A DNA stretch of 64,000 bases, taken from NCBI RefSeq assembly GCF_000746275.1, contig NZ_JQKX01000013.1:62001-126000 (forward strand), given 5' to 3'. Shown here piece by piece: positions 8,451 through 16,376 of the stretch (the stretch's first letter is position 1; each line of letters begins with the position of its first letter). Source of the stretch: Thermopetrobacter sp. TC1 (GTDB lineage Bacteria > Pseudomonadota > Alphaproteobacteria > Rhizobiales > Aestuariivirgaceae). The notes beneath the pieces are model-generated. The model was not told where the DNA came from. It worked only from the letters and a program-made list of their open reading frames with translations, and ran no database searches. The position numbers and the translations under genes were made by a program.

Positions 8451-9347
8451 TCAGAAAGCGAGCCATTCGTCTTTCAGGGTCATGGGCTCTCCCTGTCGAT
8501 CAAGACCGCGGCGCAGCAGATGCAGGCGCCAGGCGCCCTGACGGCGGGCGATGCCGAGCATCTGCCAGCCGGCGGCGGGTTTTTTTCCGCCAGGGCGATA
8601 GGACGCCGACGGTGCGGCCAGAAGATGCACGGGACCAGTCCGGCTTTCCAGCACGTCGTGTTTCCACAGATGATTGTGGCCATAAAGCACGGCTTCCGCC
8701 CCCTTTTCCCGCAGGACCTGTTCAAGGGCATCCGCATCCTTCAGCGCCTTGCGCGGGCTGGTGGCCAGGGAAAACAGGGGAGGATGATGAAGGATGACGA
8801 GGCGGAACAGCCCCTTGCTCCGCGTTTCCTCCAGCAGGCGGGCGAGCCTCTCGATCTGCTCTAGGCCGAGGCGGCCGGAGGCCTCGCCCCAGGGGGCGGG
8901 GTAGGTGGAATTGAGCGAGATGATGGCAACGTTGCTCACATACCGCACCAGGGGAAAGCGCGGTATTGTTTGCGCACCTTCATTTTTCGCCGTCATCCAT
9001 GGCGCAAGGGTAACGAGGCCGGCTTGCAGGGCATTTGCCACGTAAAGATCATGATTGCCGGGGATGAAGGTGAGGCGCTCCGGCGGGGCAAGTGTTTCCA
9101 GCCAGGTACGGGCGGCGGCGAATTCCCGGCGGGTGGAGATGTTGACGAGATCGCCGGTGAGCACGATGTGATCGGGCGCGTGCGCCTGCATATCCGCGAT
9201 CACGGTGTTCAGGCTTACGGCGCGATGCCGGCGGAAGCGACGCAGACGCCAGGAGAGCCAGCCGAAAATGCGCTTGCTGGCCAGCTCGCGCACGGTGGCG
9301 CCGGCAAGGGGCAGATGCACATCGGTTATGTGGGCGATCCGGATCAT
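8451..9347 (-). CDS. Calcineurin-like metallophosphoesterase
   Basis: A 298-aa cytoplasmic phosphoesterase with the two-metal active-site motifs in order: D-x-H (TDVHL, about residue 8), GDLVN (about 65), GNHD (about 97), HHPP (about 190) and GHNH (about 225). The family includes CpdA-type cyclic nucleotide phosphodiesterases and UDP-diacylglucosamine hydrolases; the spacing here resembles CpdA-like proteins but the substrate is not determined. Start 9347 (MIRIAHITDVH) is chosen because the metal motif should be near the N-terminus; a longer in-frame start at 9386 adds unrelated residues. It is divergent from the nucleotidyltransferase gene at 9488, sharing a 140-bp region. Confidence 0.88.
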   Translation of the reverse strand: MIRIAHITDVHLPLAGATVRELASKRIFGWLSWRLRRFRRHRAVSLNTVIADMQAHAPDHIVLTGDLVNISTRREFAAARTWLETLAPPERLTFIPGNHDLYVANALQAGLVTLAPWMTAKNEGAQTIPRFPLVRYVSNVAIISLNSTYPAPWGEASGRLGLEQIERLARLLEETRSKGLFRLVILHHPPLFSLATSPRKALKDADALEQVLREKGAEAVLYGHNHLWKHDVLESRTGPVHLLAAPSASYRPGGKKPAAGWQMLGIARRQGAWRLHLLRRGLDRQGEPMTLKDEWLAF

Positions 9348-9487
9348 GATTCCGTCGTGATTGACGCGGGGCGCGAAAAGAGGCAAACCGGAGCGAAATT
9401 CCAGTCGGTGACTGCAAGAGTACCGGGCAGCCGGCGCCCGAAGGACGAGGGCGTTCGCGCGCCTTTCCTAACACGAGGTTTTTCGCC

Positions 9488-10261
9488 GTGAAAGTGATCA
9501 TTCTGGCCGCCGGGCAGGGCCGGCGTCTTCTGCCCCTGACCGCGGAAGTGCCCAAGGCGCTTCTGGACATTGGCGGGCAGACGCTGATCGGGCGTCAGAT
9601 CGACGCCTTCGCCGCCTGCGGGATCAAAGAGTTCGTGGTCGTTACCGGTTTCGCCTCCGACAAGATGGAGGAGGCGCTGGAGCGGATCGCCAGCCGCGAT
9701 CGTGTGACGATCCGCACCGTCTACAATCCCTTCTATGCGGTGAGCGACAATCTCGCCAGCTGCTGGATGGCGCGGCATGAAATGGACGGCGATTTCATCC
9801 AGGTGAACGGGGACAATGTCTTCCGTTCCGATCTCGTTGAGGCGCTGCTGGCGGCCAATGGTCATGACGTGCTCGTGGCCATCAACCGCAAGGAGGCCTA
9901 TGACGAAGACGACATGAAGGTGATGCTGGATGGCGACCGGCTTACCGAAATCGGCAAGACGCTGCCTTTGGAGGCGGTGGATGCGGAGGCCACGGGTTTT
10001 TATGTCTTCCGGAAAGAGGGGCCGGCCCTTTACCGGCAGACGCTGGAAGAGATGATGCGCGAACCCTCGGCGCTGCATCAGTGGTTTCCGGCGGCGATCG
10101 GGCGGCTGGCCAAGCGCATTCCCGTCGGTGTGGTCGATCTGACCGGTCATGTCTGGTGCGAGGTGGATTTCCCTTCCGATCTCACGCAGGCACGGCGGCT
10201 GGCGGCGGAATGGGATGCGGAGCGGGCCGAGAGGCGCCGGCCGCGCCTGATCTCCCCCTGA
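9488..10261 (+). CDS. Sugar/alcohol-phosphate nucleotidyltransferase
   Basis: A 257-aa NTP-transferase-fold enzyme. It opens with the GxGxR-type nucleotide loop (IILAAGQGRRLLPLT, residues 4-18) and a PKALLDIGG substrate loop, then YNPFYAVSDNLASCWM and VNGDNVF (metal-binding region) near residues 78-115, close to LicC-like CTP:phosphocholine and related cytidylyl/uridylyltransferases. A conserved D near the C-terminus (VWCEVDFPSDL) completes the active-site pattern. Expected product is a CDP- or NDP-activated alcohol or sugar. It lies divergent from a metallophosphoesterase and within 4 kb of a CDP-alcohol phosphatidyltransferase, so supplying a lipid head group is plausible but unproven. Confidence 0.82.
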   Translation: MKVIILAAGQGRRLLPLTAEVPKALLDIGGQTLIGRQIDAFAACGIKEFVVVTGFASDKMEEALERIASRDRVTIRTVYNPFYAVSDNLASCWMARHEMDGDFIQVNGDNVFRSDLVEALLAANGHDVLVAINRKEAYDEDDMKVMLDGDRLTEIGKTLPLEAVDAEATGFYVFRKEGPALYRQTLEEMMREPSALHQWFPAAIGRLAKRIPVGVVDLTGHVWCEVDFPSDLTQARRLAAEWDAERAERRRPRLISP

Positions 10262-10377
10262 ACGGGGCTTTTCTGTCCGGAAGGTTCGTGGTTTTGGGCG
10301 AAAGTCGATCACAGGGCTCTTGCCATCCGGCGCATTCGGGCCTATAGGGAGGCCAGCGAATGGCCGCGAAAACATCT

Positions 10378-10453
10378 GCCCCCATCGTCTAGCGGTCTAG
10401 GACGCCGGCCTCTCACGCCGGAAACAGGGGTTCGAGTCCCCTTGGGGGCGCCA
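10378..10453 (+). tRNA. tRNA-Glu (anticodon CTC)
   Basis: Full 76-nt cloverleaf. Acceptor stem GCCCCCA pairs with TGGGGGC, followed by discriminator G and an encoded CCA. The anticodon stem CCGGC/GCCGG encloses the loop CTCTCAC, giving anticodon CTC, which reads GAG (Glu). The T-arm contains GTTCGAGTC. No second tRNA is seen next to it. Confidence 0.96.
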
Positions 10454-10575
10454 TTCTTCTCTGATCTCATCAGACACGCATTTCCCCACGCATTCACCGC
10501 CTCATCGGGGTGCGGTTGCCGTTTCTTCAAAGCGTTCCGTTTTTCCACAGGATTGCAACGAAAGCGCGTATGCGC

Positions 10576-10604
10576 TTGGCTGCCTCGCGTGCGCTCGTTA
10601 TAAT
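10576..10604 (+). promoter_or_regulatory. Sigma-70-like promoter ahead of the TPP riboswitch
   Basis: TTGGCT (10576-10581), a 17-nt spacer and a perfect TATAAT (10599-10604) lie about 32 bp before the riboswitch begins. The expected transcription start is near 10611. Confidence 0.65.
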
Positions 10605-10635
10605 CTGAAATTGCTGGAGTTCTGGTTTCCAGCGT

Positions 10636-10798
10636 GGCGTCAGGGGTGCTGGTGCTCGTCTGTTTCTGCCGTCGCCCCCGGAGCATGTATCAAGAATGCT
10701 GGCGGCTTAAGAACATGGCCAGGACGCACCGGCTGAGAGGCTTTTTCGGGCCAACCCTTGGAACCTGATCCGGATAATGCCGGCGAAGGGAGCACGCC
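10636..10798 (+). ncRNA. TPP riboswitch (THI element) without a recognisable downstream thiamine gene
   Basis: The conserved thiamine-pyrophosphate core is present: GGGGTGC (10643-10649), GGCTGAGAG (10731-10739), and GAACCTGATCCGGATAATGC followed by CGGCGAAGGGA. Closing stem P1 forms between GGCGT (10636-10640) and ACGCC (10794-10798), so the fold is intact. The variable P3 region is long (about 80 nt). The next 500 nt on this strand contain no recognisable thiamine gene; the next clear gene is moxR at 11336. A hairpin (CCTGCTT 10809-10815 with AAGCAGG 10829-10835) that encloses an anti-Shine-Dalgarno CACCTCC follows directly. Confidence 0.88.
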
Positions 10799-11335
10799 CA
10801 CGGAAACGCCTGCTTCACCTCCTGACAAAAGCAGGCAGGCATGAATGTGACGCTGGTTATGCTTTCCGCAGTATCCCCGCACTCCAGGATACAAGATTGT
10901 CATCTGCTCCATTACCTGCAGATCAGCCGGGGGCTAGGATGGCAGGTTCATATAATGATCTAGGATCACACTGCACGACACACACATCGTCGCATCTTAG
11001 ATCAGCCGGTGTGTCAGGCTGTGTACGCCAGTGGCTCAAGGCCTGAGGCTTTCTCCGGGTGACGATGAAAAGGAACGATCCGCACTGCATCGCATAGGAT
11101 GCGGAAGGTTCTGTTTCCCCGCGCCTGACGCCGGGCTGTGAAATTGTGCGCGCGGCATGACGGGTTTTTAATGCGCCGGTTGCGCCGCCTGGTATATTTT
11201 CGCCATGAAACGGCGCCATGAAACGCTTTAAAAACCGCAGGGCACAAGCCCGCGGCCGCACAAAGGCGCATAAAAGCCTCTTAAAAGGCGTTAAAGGAAT
11301 ACGGTTCACCGGTAATGAAAGGAGCCAATGCCGTC
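10799..11335 (+). other. Intergenic region after the orphan TPP riboswitch
   Basis: No supported gene. A 40-codon open frame starts with ATG at 10841 (MNVTLVMLSAVSPHSR..) and stops near 10963; it resembles no protein I know and may be a decayed remnant. From about 10966 to 11085 there is a degraded palindromic sequence: CACACTGCACGACACAC, later GTGTGTCAGGCTGTGT, then a short CCTGAGGCTTTCTCCGGGTG reminiscent of repeat family A. The last 100 bp lead into moxR. Confidence 0.5.
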
Positions 11336-12343
11336 ATGACAGATCCGCAGGCTTTGGCGGAGGATGCCGCCATCGTTGGCGACATGGAAAAGGCCGCCGA
11401 GGACCTCGCCCGGGTCCGCAATGAAACCAGCCGCATCATTCTCGGCCAGCAGGAAGTGATCGCGCTGGCCCTCACGGCCATCCTCGCCGGCGGGCATGCC
11501 TTGCTCGTTGGCGTGCCCGGGCTGGCCAAGACCTTGCTGGTCACCACGTTGGGCACCGTTCTCGGACTGGATGAAAAGCGCATTCAGTTCACGCCGGATC
11601 TGATGCCTGCCGACATCATCGGCAGCGAGGTGATGGAGGAGGATGAACACGGCCGCCGGCATTTTCGCTTCATCCCGGGCCCGGTTTTCGCCCAGCTGCT
11701 CATGGCCGACGAGATCAACCGCGCCAGCCCGCGCACCCAGTCCGCCCTGCTTCAGGCCATGCAGGAGCGCTATGTGACCGTTGCCGGCCAGCGGCATGAC
11801 CTGCCCCGCCCCTTTCACGTGCTTGCCACGCAGAACCCCCTGGAGCAGGAGGGCACCTATCCCCTGCCCGAGGCGCAGCTGGACCGCTTCCTGCTGGAAA
11901 TCGACGTCCGCTATCCCGACCGCGAGGCCGAAAAGGCCATGCTTATAGCCACCACCGGCGCCGAACAGACCGAGCCGCACCGCGTGCTCACCGCAGAGCG
12001 CCTCATGCGCATTCAGCATCTTGTGCGCCTCATGCCGGTGGCCGAACACGTGCTCAACGCCATCCTCGATGTCGTCCGCGCCGCCCGCCCGGGAACGGAA
12101 GAAGCCGATCCCTTCGTGAACGAGACCGTGGCCTGGGGCCCCGGCCCCCGCGCCGCCCAGGCCCTCATGCTGGGCGCCCGCGCCCGCGCACTGCTCCATG
12201 GCCGTTTCTCCCCCTCGCTGGAGGATGTGGCCGCGCTGCTCGATCCCGTTTTGCGCCATCGCATGGCCGTCACCTTCTCCGCCCGCGCCGACGGCATTAC
12301 CGTTGAGGACGTCATCGCCAAGCTGAAGGAGAGGCTCGCCTGA
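11336..12343 (+). CDS. MoxR-family AAA+ ATPase
   Basis: A 335-aa cytoplasmic AAA+ ATPase of the MoxR family, thought to act as a chaperone with VWA/DUF58 partner proteins. Walker A region is GVPGLAKT (about residues 60-67), Walker B LLMADEINRASPRTQ (about 121-135), then sensor motifs around ATQNPLEQEGTYPLPEAQLDRF. Start 11336 (MTDPQ) is favoured over the in-frame ATG at 11315 because AGGAG (11320-11324) precedes it. It is followed at 2 nt by a DUF58 gene, then by two large membrane proteins, the usual alphaproteobacterial order. Confidence 0.92.
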   Translation: MTDPQALAEDAAIVGDMEKAAEDLARVRNETSRIILGQQEVIALALTAILAGGHALLVGVPGLAKTLLVTTLGTVLGLDEKRIQFTPDLMPADIIGSEVMEEDEHGRRHFRFIPGPVFAQLLMADEINRASPRTQSALLQAMQERYVTVAGQRHDLPRPFHVLATQNPLEQEGTYPLPEAQLDRFLLEIDVRYPDREAEKAMLIATTGAEQTEPHRVLTAERLMRIQHLVRLMPVAEHVLNAILDVVRAARPGTEEADPFVNETVAWGPGPRAAQALMLGARARALLHGRFSPSLEDVAALLDPVLRHRMAVTFSARADGITVEDVIAKLKERLA

Positions 12344-12345
12344 CC

Positions 12346-13350
12346 GTGGCCATGGCTGCGCAAAAGAAAAGGGGTGCCGCCCCAAATTCCCTGCACCGGT
12401 TGCGTCAGAAGGCCGATGCCCTTGCCATGGCGCTGCCGCCGCTGCTTATTGCCACGCAGCGCGCTGCCCGCTCCGTCATCCATGGGGTGCACGGCCGCCG
12501 CCGCGCCGGCCCCGGCGAGGAATTCTGGCAATATCGGGCCTATGCGCCCGGTGATTCCGCCGCGCTCATCGACTGGCGCAAATCCGCCCGCGGTCAGCGC
12601 ATTTTCGTGCGCGAGACCGAATGGATGGCCGCCAATACCTTATGGCTGTGGGTTCAGGGCGATGCCGGCATGCGCCTGCGCTCCCCCCTTGCTGATGTGA
12701 GCAAGGCCCATCGCGCCGCCGTGCTGGCGCTGGCCATCGCCCGCATGGTCACCCGCGCCGGCGAACGCATAGCCGCACTCGGCGCCCCTTTCCGGCCTGA
12801 TCACACAAATCTTGCGCTTGATCGCCTCGCCCGCTGGTTCGATCCCGACCATCCGGCCAGCCAGGAACCTCTGCCGCCCCGCGTGGAGGTGCCGCGCTTC
12901 TCCACCTGCATTCTCATCGGTGATTTCTTTGCCGATCCCGATGCGCTGGAAGAACGCATCCGCCATCTCGCCGCCGCCGGCGCCACCGGACATCTGCTGC
13001 AAGTCGTCGATCCGGCCGAGGAAACCTTCCCCTTCAAGGGCCGCACCCGTTTTGAAAGCAGCGACGGCAGCCAGCATCTCCTTTTCGGGCGCGCCGAGGA
13101 CATCCGCCAGGACTATATCCGCCGCCTTGCCGCTCTGCGCCATCGTCTGGATCAGTTCGCCCGCCGCCTTGGCTGGTCCTTTACCGTGCACCGCACCGAT
13201 CAGTCGCCACAGGTGCCGCTTCTTGCCCTGCGTGCCCGGCTGGAGGGCCTGCCGCCCGCCGCCATGGCGCTGCCGCCGGAGCCCGCCGAGGGTGAAACAC
13301 CCGCCTCGGCACAGGCTGAACATGACGGTATCGGGAGGACAGGCTCATGA
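12346..13350 (+). CDS. DUF58 domain protein
   Basis: A 334-aa protein with the DUF58 core: GVHGRRRAGPGEEFWQYRAY followed by DSAALIDWRKSARGQRIFVRETE (about residues 45-95), and a VWA-like C-terminal half. DUF58 proteins are partners of MoxR ATPases and are presumed to help assemble or activate membrane or envelope complexes. The start is GTG at 12346, 2 nt after moxR; an ATG at 12352 is an alternative. Its 3' end overlaps the next gene's start by 4 nt, which supports translational coupling. Confidence 0.9.
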   Translation: MAMAAQKKRGAAPNSLHRLRQKADALAMALPPLLIATQRAARSVIHGVHGRRRAGPGEEFWQYRAYAPGDSAALIDWRKSARGQRIFVRETEWMAANTLWLWVQGDAGMRLRSPLADVSKAHRAAVLALAIARMVTRAGERIAALGAPFRPDHTNLALDRLARWFDPDHPASQEPLPPRVEVPRFSTCILIGDFFADPDALEERIRHLAAAGATGHLLQVVDPAEETFPFKGRTRFESSDGSQHLLFGRAEDIRQDYIRRLAALRHRLDQFARRLGWSFTVHRTDQSPQVPLLALRARLEGLPPAAMALPPEPAEGETPASAQAEHDGIGRTGS

Positions 13351-16300
13351 TCCAGACAGGCCTTTCCGCCCTTACCTTCGCGCATCCGGCCGCCCTGTGG
13401 TTTCTGCTGGCCCTGCCCGTCATCGCCTTTCTGCTGCGGGCAACACCGCCGCGCCCGACCACCGTGCGCTTTGCGCCCTTCCGCCTGTTGCAGAACGTGC
13501 GCAAACGCCGGGAAGAGGCCGCGCGCACGCCCTGGTGGCTCATCCTGCTGCGCATGGCGCTCATGGCCGCCCTCATCATTGCCGTTGCCGGCCCCCGTCT
13601 TGATCCGCAGCGCGGCGGCTCCTGGAATCTGGCCAGGGGCAAGGGGCCCGTTCTCGTCATCGTTGATGACGGCTGGGCCGCCGCCAATGCCTGGACGGCG
13701 GTCACAAACACATTCAAGCGCCTGCTTGATGAAGCCGGGGCCAATGATCGCCCGGTCATTCTCGCCACCACCGCACCGCAGGCCATGCCCCTCAATCTGA
13801 AGCCTCAGGCACCGCGCGCCCTGAAAGCAGCGCTCGCCACGCTCAAGCCCCAGCCCTTCACTCCGCAGCGCCTGCGGCTGCTGAATACCCTGCGCGCCAC
13901 CAATACGAAGCCGGCCGACATCATCTGGCTTGCCGATGGCCTGGATTACGGCGATGCCGGCGCCTTCGCCGAAGGGCTTTCCCGCCTTGGCGCCGCCCGC
14001 ATAACGGTGCATGCCTTACCACAGGATGCCTTGCCGCATGTGCTGCTCAAGCCCACTGCAAAAGGCGGCAAGATCAGCGCGCCCGTTTTGCGTCCGCGCC
14101 GCCGGGGCATGAACGCCATGATCAGGCAGGAACAGGTGCGCATCCTGCTGCGTGCTCGCAATGGCCGCCCCCTCGCCGAAGCCACCGCCACCTTCCGCGG
14201 CACGGCGCTTAAGGCCTGGGCCACGCTCACGCTGCCCGCCGCCCTGCGCAATGAGGCGGCCATGCTGACCATCGTCGGCGAGGATCAGGCCGCCGCCGTC
14301 TGGCTGTTCGACGACCGCTTCCGCCATCGCAGCGTTCTCGTCTATTCCGGCGAAACGCGCGGGCGCGATCAGCCCCTGCTTTCACCCGCCTATTACGTGA
14401 TCAAGGCCCTGCAGCCGCAGGCGGAGGTGAACGAGGCCGAAACCCTTTCCGATCTCGATTCCCGTCTCGACCCGTCTTTATCCATGCTCGTGCTTGCCGA
14501 TGTCGGACGGCTCGATGCCAGCCGCCGCGAGCGGATCAAGCGCTGGGTGCGGGCGGGCGGCCTGCTTCTGCGTTTCGCTGGGCCGCGCCTTGCCGCGGCG
14601 GCCCGCACGCTGGACCCGGATCTCGTGCCCGTGCGCCTGCGCGCTTCCGCCCGTCAGCTCGGTGCCGTGCTCAGCTGGGAGAAGCCCCAGCCCCTGCAGG
14701 CCTTTCCCGCCAAGTCGCCTTTCGCCGATCTCAACCCCGATCCGGACATCCGCATTTCCCGTCAGGTGCTGGCCGAGCCCGATCCCGACCTTGCCTTGCG
14801 CACCTGGGCCCTGCTCGCCGACGGCACGCCGCTGATCACCGCGCGCCGCGAAGGCAAGGGCCGGGTGATCCTCGTGCATGTCACCGCCAGCCCCGAATGG
14901 TCCAACCTGCCCATGACCGGGCTGTTCGTGGACATTCTCGATCGCATTCTCGAAATGGCGCCGCCGGCCCGCATCGCTCTCGCCGGCGAAGCGCAGGAAG
15001 CCCATGACGCCGCCGCCCCCTCACCGGCGATGACTACATCCTCCGCGGCCGAGATGAACGCCGGACCCTTCGTGCCGCTGCGCACGCTGGACGGCTTCGG
15101 CCGCCTGCAACCGCCGCCGCCTCAGGCTGCGCCCATCAGCCCTGAGAAGCTGAAAACCACAAGGCCGGGCCCTGAACATCCCCCCGGGCTTTATGGCCGC
15201 GGCGGCATGGTCCGCGCCCTCAATGTCGGTCAGGAGCGCATGAAGCTCGCCGCCCTGCCGCCTCTGCCTTCCGCCTTTGACATGCGCGGCTATACCCGCC
15301 TGCCGGTGAAGGATCTGGCCCCGCCTCTGTTCCTGGCCGCCGCCGTGCTCTTTTTACTGGATGGCCTTGCCCTGCTCGTTCTCACAGGCGGGCTGGGCCT
15401 CCTTCTGCCCCGCTCCGGTCAAGGAAAGAGCGTTCTCGCACGCATGAAAGGCGAAAGCGCCGCACGCATCCTTTTGCCCCTTTTCGCCGTCACGTTCATC
15501 GCTGCCTTCTCCCTGCCGATAAATGAGGCCGCCGCCGCTCCTGAGGACGGCGCACCGCACGCTGCGGCCACGCAAGAGACCGCCGCGCGCAAGAAGAAGG
15601 ATGATGAGGCGGCCCTCGCCTTCGCCCTGCGCGCCACCGCCCGCACCCGCTTCGCCTATGTGAAAACCGGCGATCCGCGTGTGGACAGGATCGCGCGCGC
15701 CGGCCTGATCGGCCTGTCGGAATTCCTCGCGCAGCGCACCTCCGTGGAGCCGGGCGAACCTTTTGGCATCGACATTGAAAAGGACGAAATCGCCTTCTTC
15801 CCTCTCATCTACTGGCCGGTCACCGCCGATGCCCCCCTGCTTTCAGCGCAGGCGGTGGCCCGTATCGACACCTATCTCAAGAACGGCGGCACCATCCTCT
15901 TCGATACGCGCGATGCCGATGCCGCAGCCCTTAATCCGGGAGGGCTCACGCCGGAACGCCAGGCCCTGCGCCGCATCCTTTCCAGCCTTGACATTCCGCC
16001 GCTGGAGCCAACGCCGCGCACGCATGTGCTCACGCGCTCGTTCTACCTGCTTTCCTCCTTCCCCGGGCGCTATGCCTCATCGCCCCTGTGGGTGGAGGCC
16101 ACATCCGCCGGCCGCGAGCGGCGCCGCCTCTCGGTGGGCAATGCCGATGGCGTATCATCCATTCTCATCACCGGCAACGACATGGCCGCCGCCTGGGCGA
16201 TCACGCCCTCCGGCAACTTCATGCTGCCCGTTTCCGGAACCCCGCGGCAGCGTGAAATGGCCATCCGCGCCGGAATCAACATCGTGATGTATGCCTTAAC

Positions 16301-16361
16301 CGGCAACTACAAGGCCGATCAGGTGCATATTCCCATCATCTTGAGACGGCTTGGGCAATGA
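13347..16361 (+). CDS. BatA/DUF4159 membrane protein
   Basis: A 1004-aa inner-membrane protein. The N-terminus has the BatA-type double membrane start (HPAALWFLLALPVIAFLLR and WWLILLRMALMAALIIAVAGP), followed by a VWA-like region and a glutamine-amidotransferase-like fold. Two hydrophobic segments near residues 650-725 precede a C-terminal DUF4159 region (TRFAYVKTGDPRVDRIARAG..). It overlaps the DUF58 gene by 4 nt and lies 15 nt before another membrane protein, forming one operon with moxR. The function is not established; MoxR-linked systems are associated with envelope stress or maturation of periplasmic enzymes. Confidence 0.88.
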   Translation: MIQTGLSALTFAHPAALWFLLALPVIAFLLRATPPRPTTVRFAPFRLLQNVRKRREEAARTPWWLILLRMALMAALIIAVAGPRLDPQRGGSWNLARGKGPVLVIVDDGWAAANAWTAVTNTFKRLLDEAGANDRPVILATTAPQAMPLNLKPQAPRALKAALATLKPQPFTPQRLRLLNTLRATNTKPADIIWLADGLDYGDAGAFAEGLSRLGAARITVHALPQDALPHVLLKPTAKGGKISAPVLRPRRRGMNAMIRQEQVRILLRARNGRPLAEATATFRGTALKAWATLTLPAALRNEAAMLTIVGEDQAAAVWLFDDRFRHRSVLVYSGETRGRDQPLLSPAYYVIKALQPQAEVNEAETLSDLDSRLDPSLSMLVLADVGRLDASRRERIKRWVRAGGLLLRFAGPRLAAAARTLDPDLVPVRLRASARQLGAVLSWEKPQPLQAFPAKSPFADLNPDPDIRISRQVLAEPDPDLALRTWALLADGTPLITARREGKGRVILVHVTASPEWSNLPMTGLFVDILDRILEMAPPARIALAGEAQEAHDAAAPSPAMTTSSAAEMNAGPFVPLRTLDGFGRLQPPPPQAAPISPEKLKTTRPGPEHPPGLYGRGGMVRALNVGQERMKLAALPPLPSAFDMRGYTRLPVKDLAPPLFLAAAVLFLLDGLALLVLTGGLGLLLPRSGQGKSVLARMKGESAARILLPLFAVTFIAAFSLPINEAAAAPEDGAPHAAATQETAARKKKDDEAALAFALRATARTRFAYVKTGDPRVDRIARAGLIGLSEFLAQRTSVEPGEPFGIDIEKDEIAFFPLIYWPVTADAPLLSAQAVARIDTYLKNGGTILFDTRDADAAALNPGGLTPERQALRRILSSLDIPPLEPTPRTHVLTRSFYLLSSFPGRYASSPLWVEATSAGRERRRLSVGNADGVSSILITGNDMAAAWAITPSGNFMLPVSGTPRQREMAIRAGINIVMYALTGNYKADQVHIPIILRRLGQ

Positions 16362-16376
16362 GGATGTAAAACGGCC

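Noticed and set aside
9344-10375. Minus-strand frame opposite the nucleotidyltransferase
   Set aside because: Composition is an antisense shadow of the plus-strand gene with clear motifs; no domain recognised.
10378-10453. tRNA-Glu as an integration site for a genomic island
   Set aside because: No second copy of the tRNA 3' end and no integrase were found downstream; the following genes look like core genes.
10777-11046. Plus-strand frame beginning inside the TPP riboswitch
   Set aside because: Its start lies within the conserved riboswitch core, so translation would conflict with the fold, and the product has no recognisable features.
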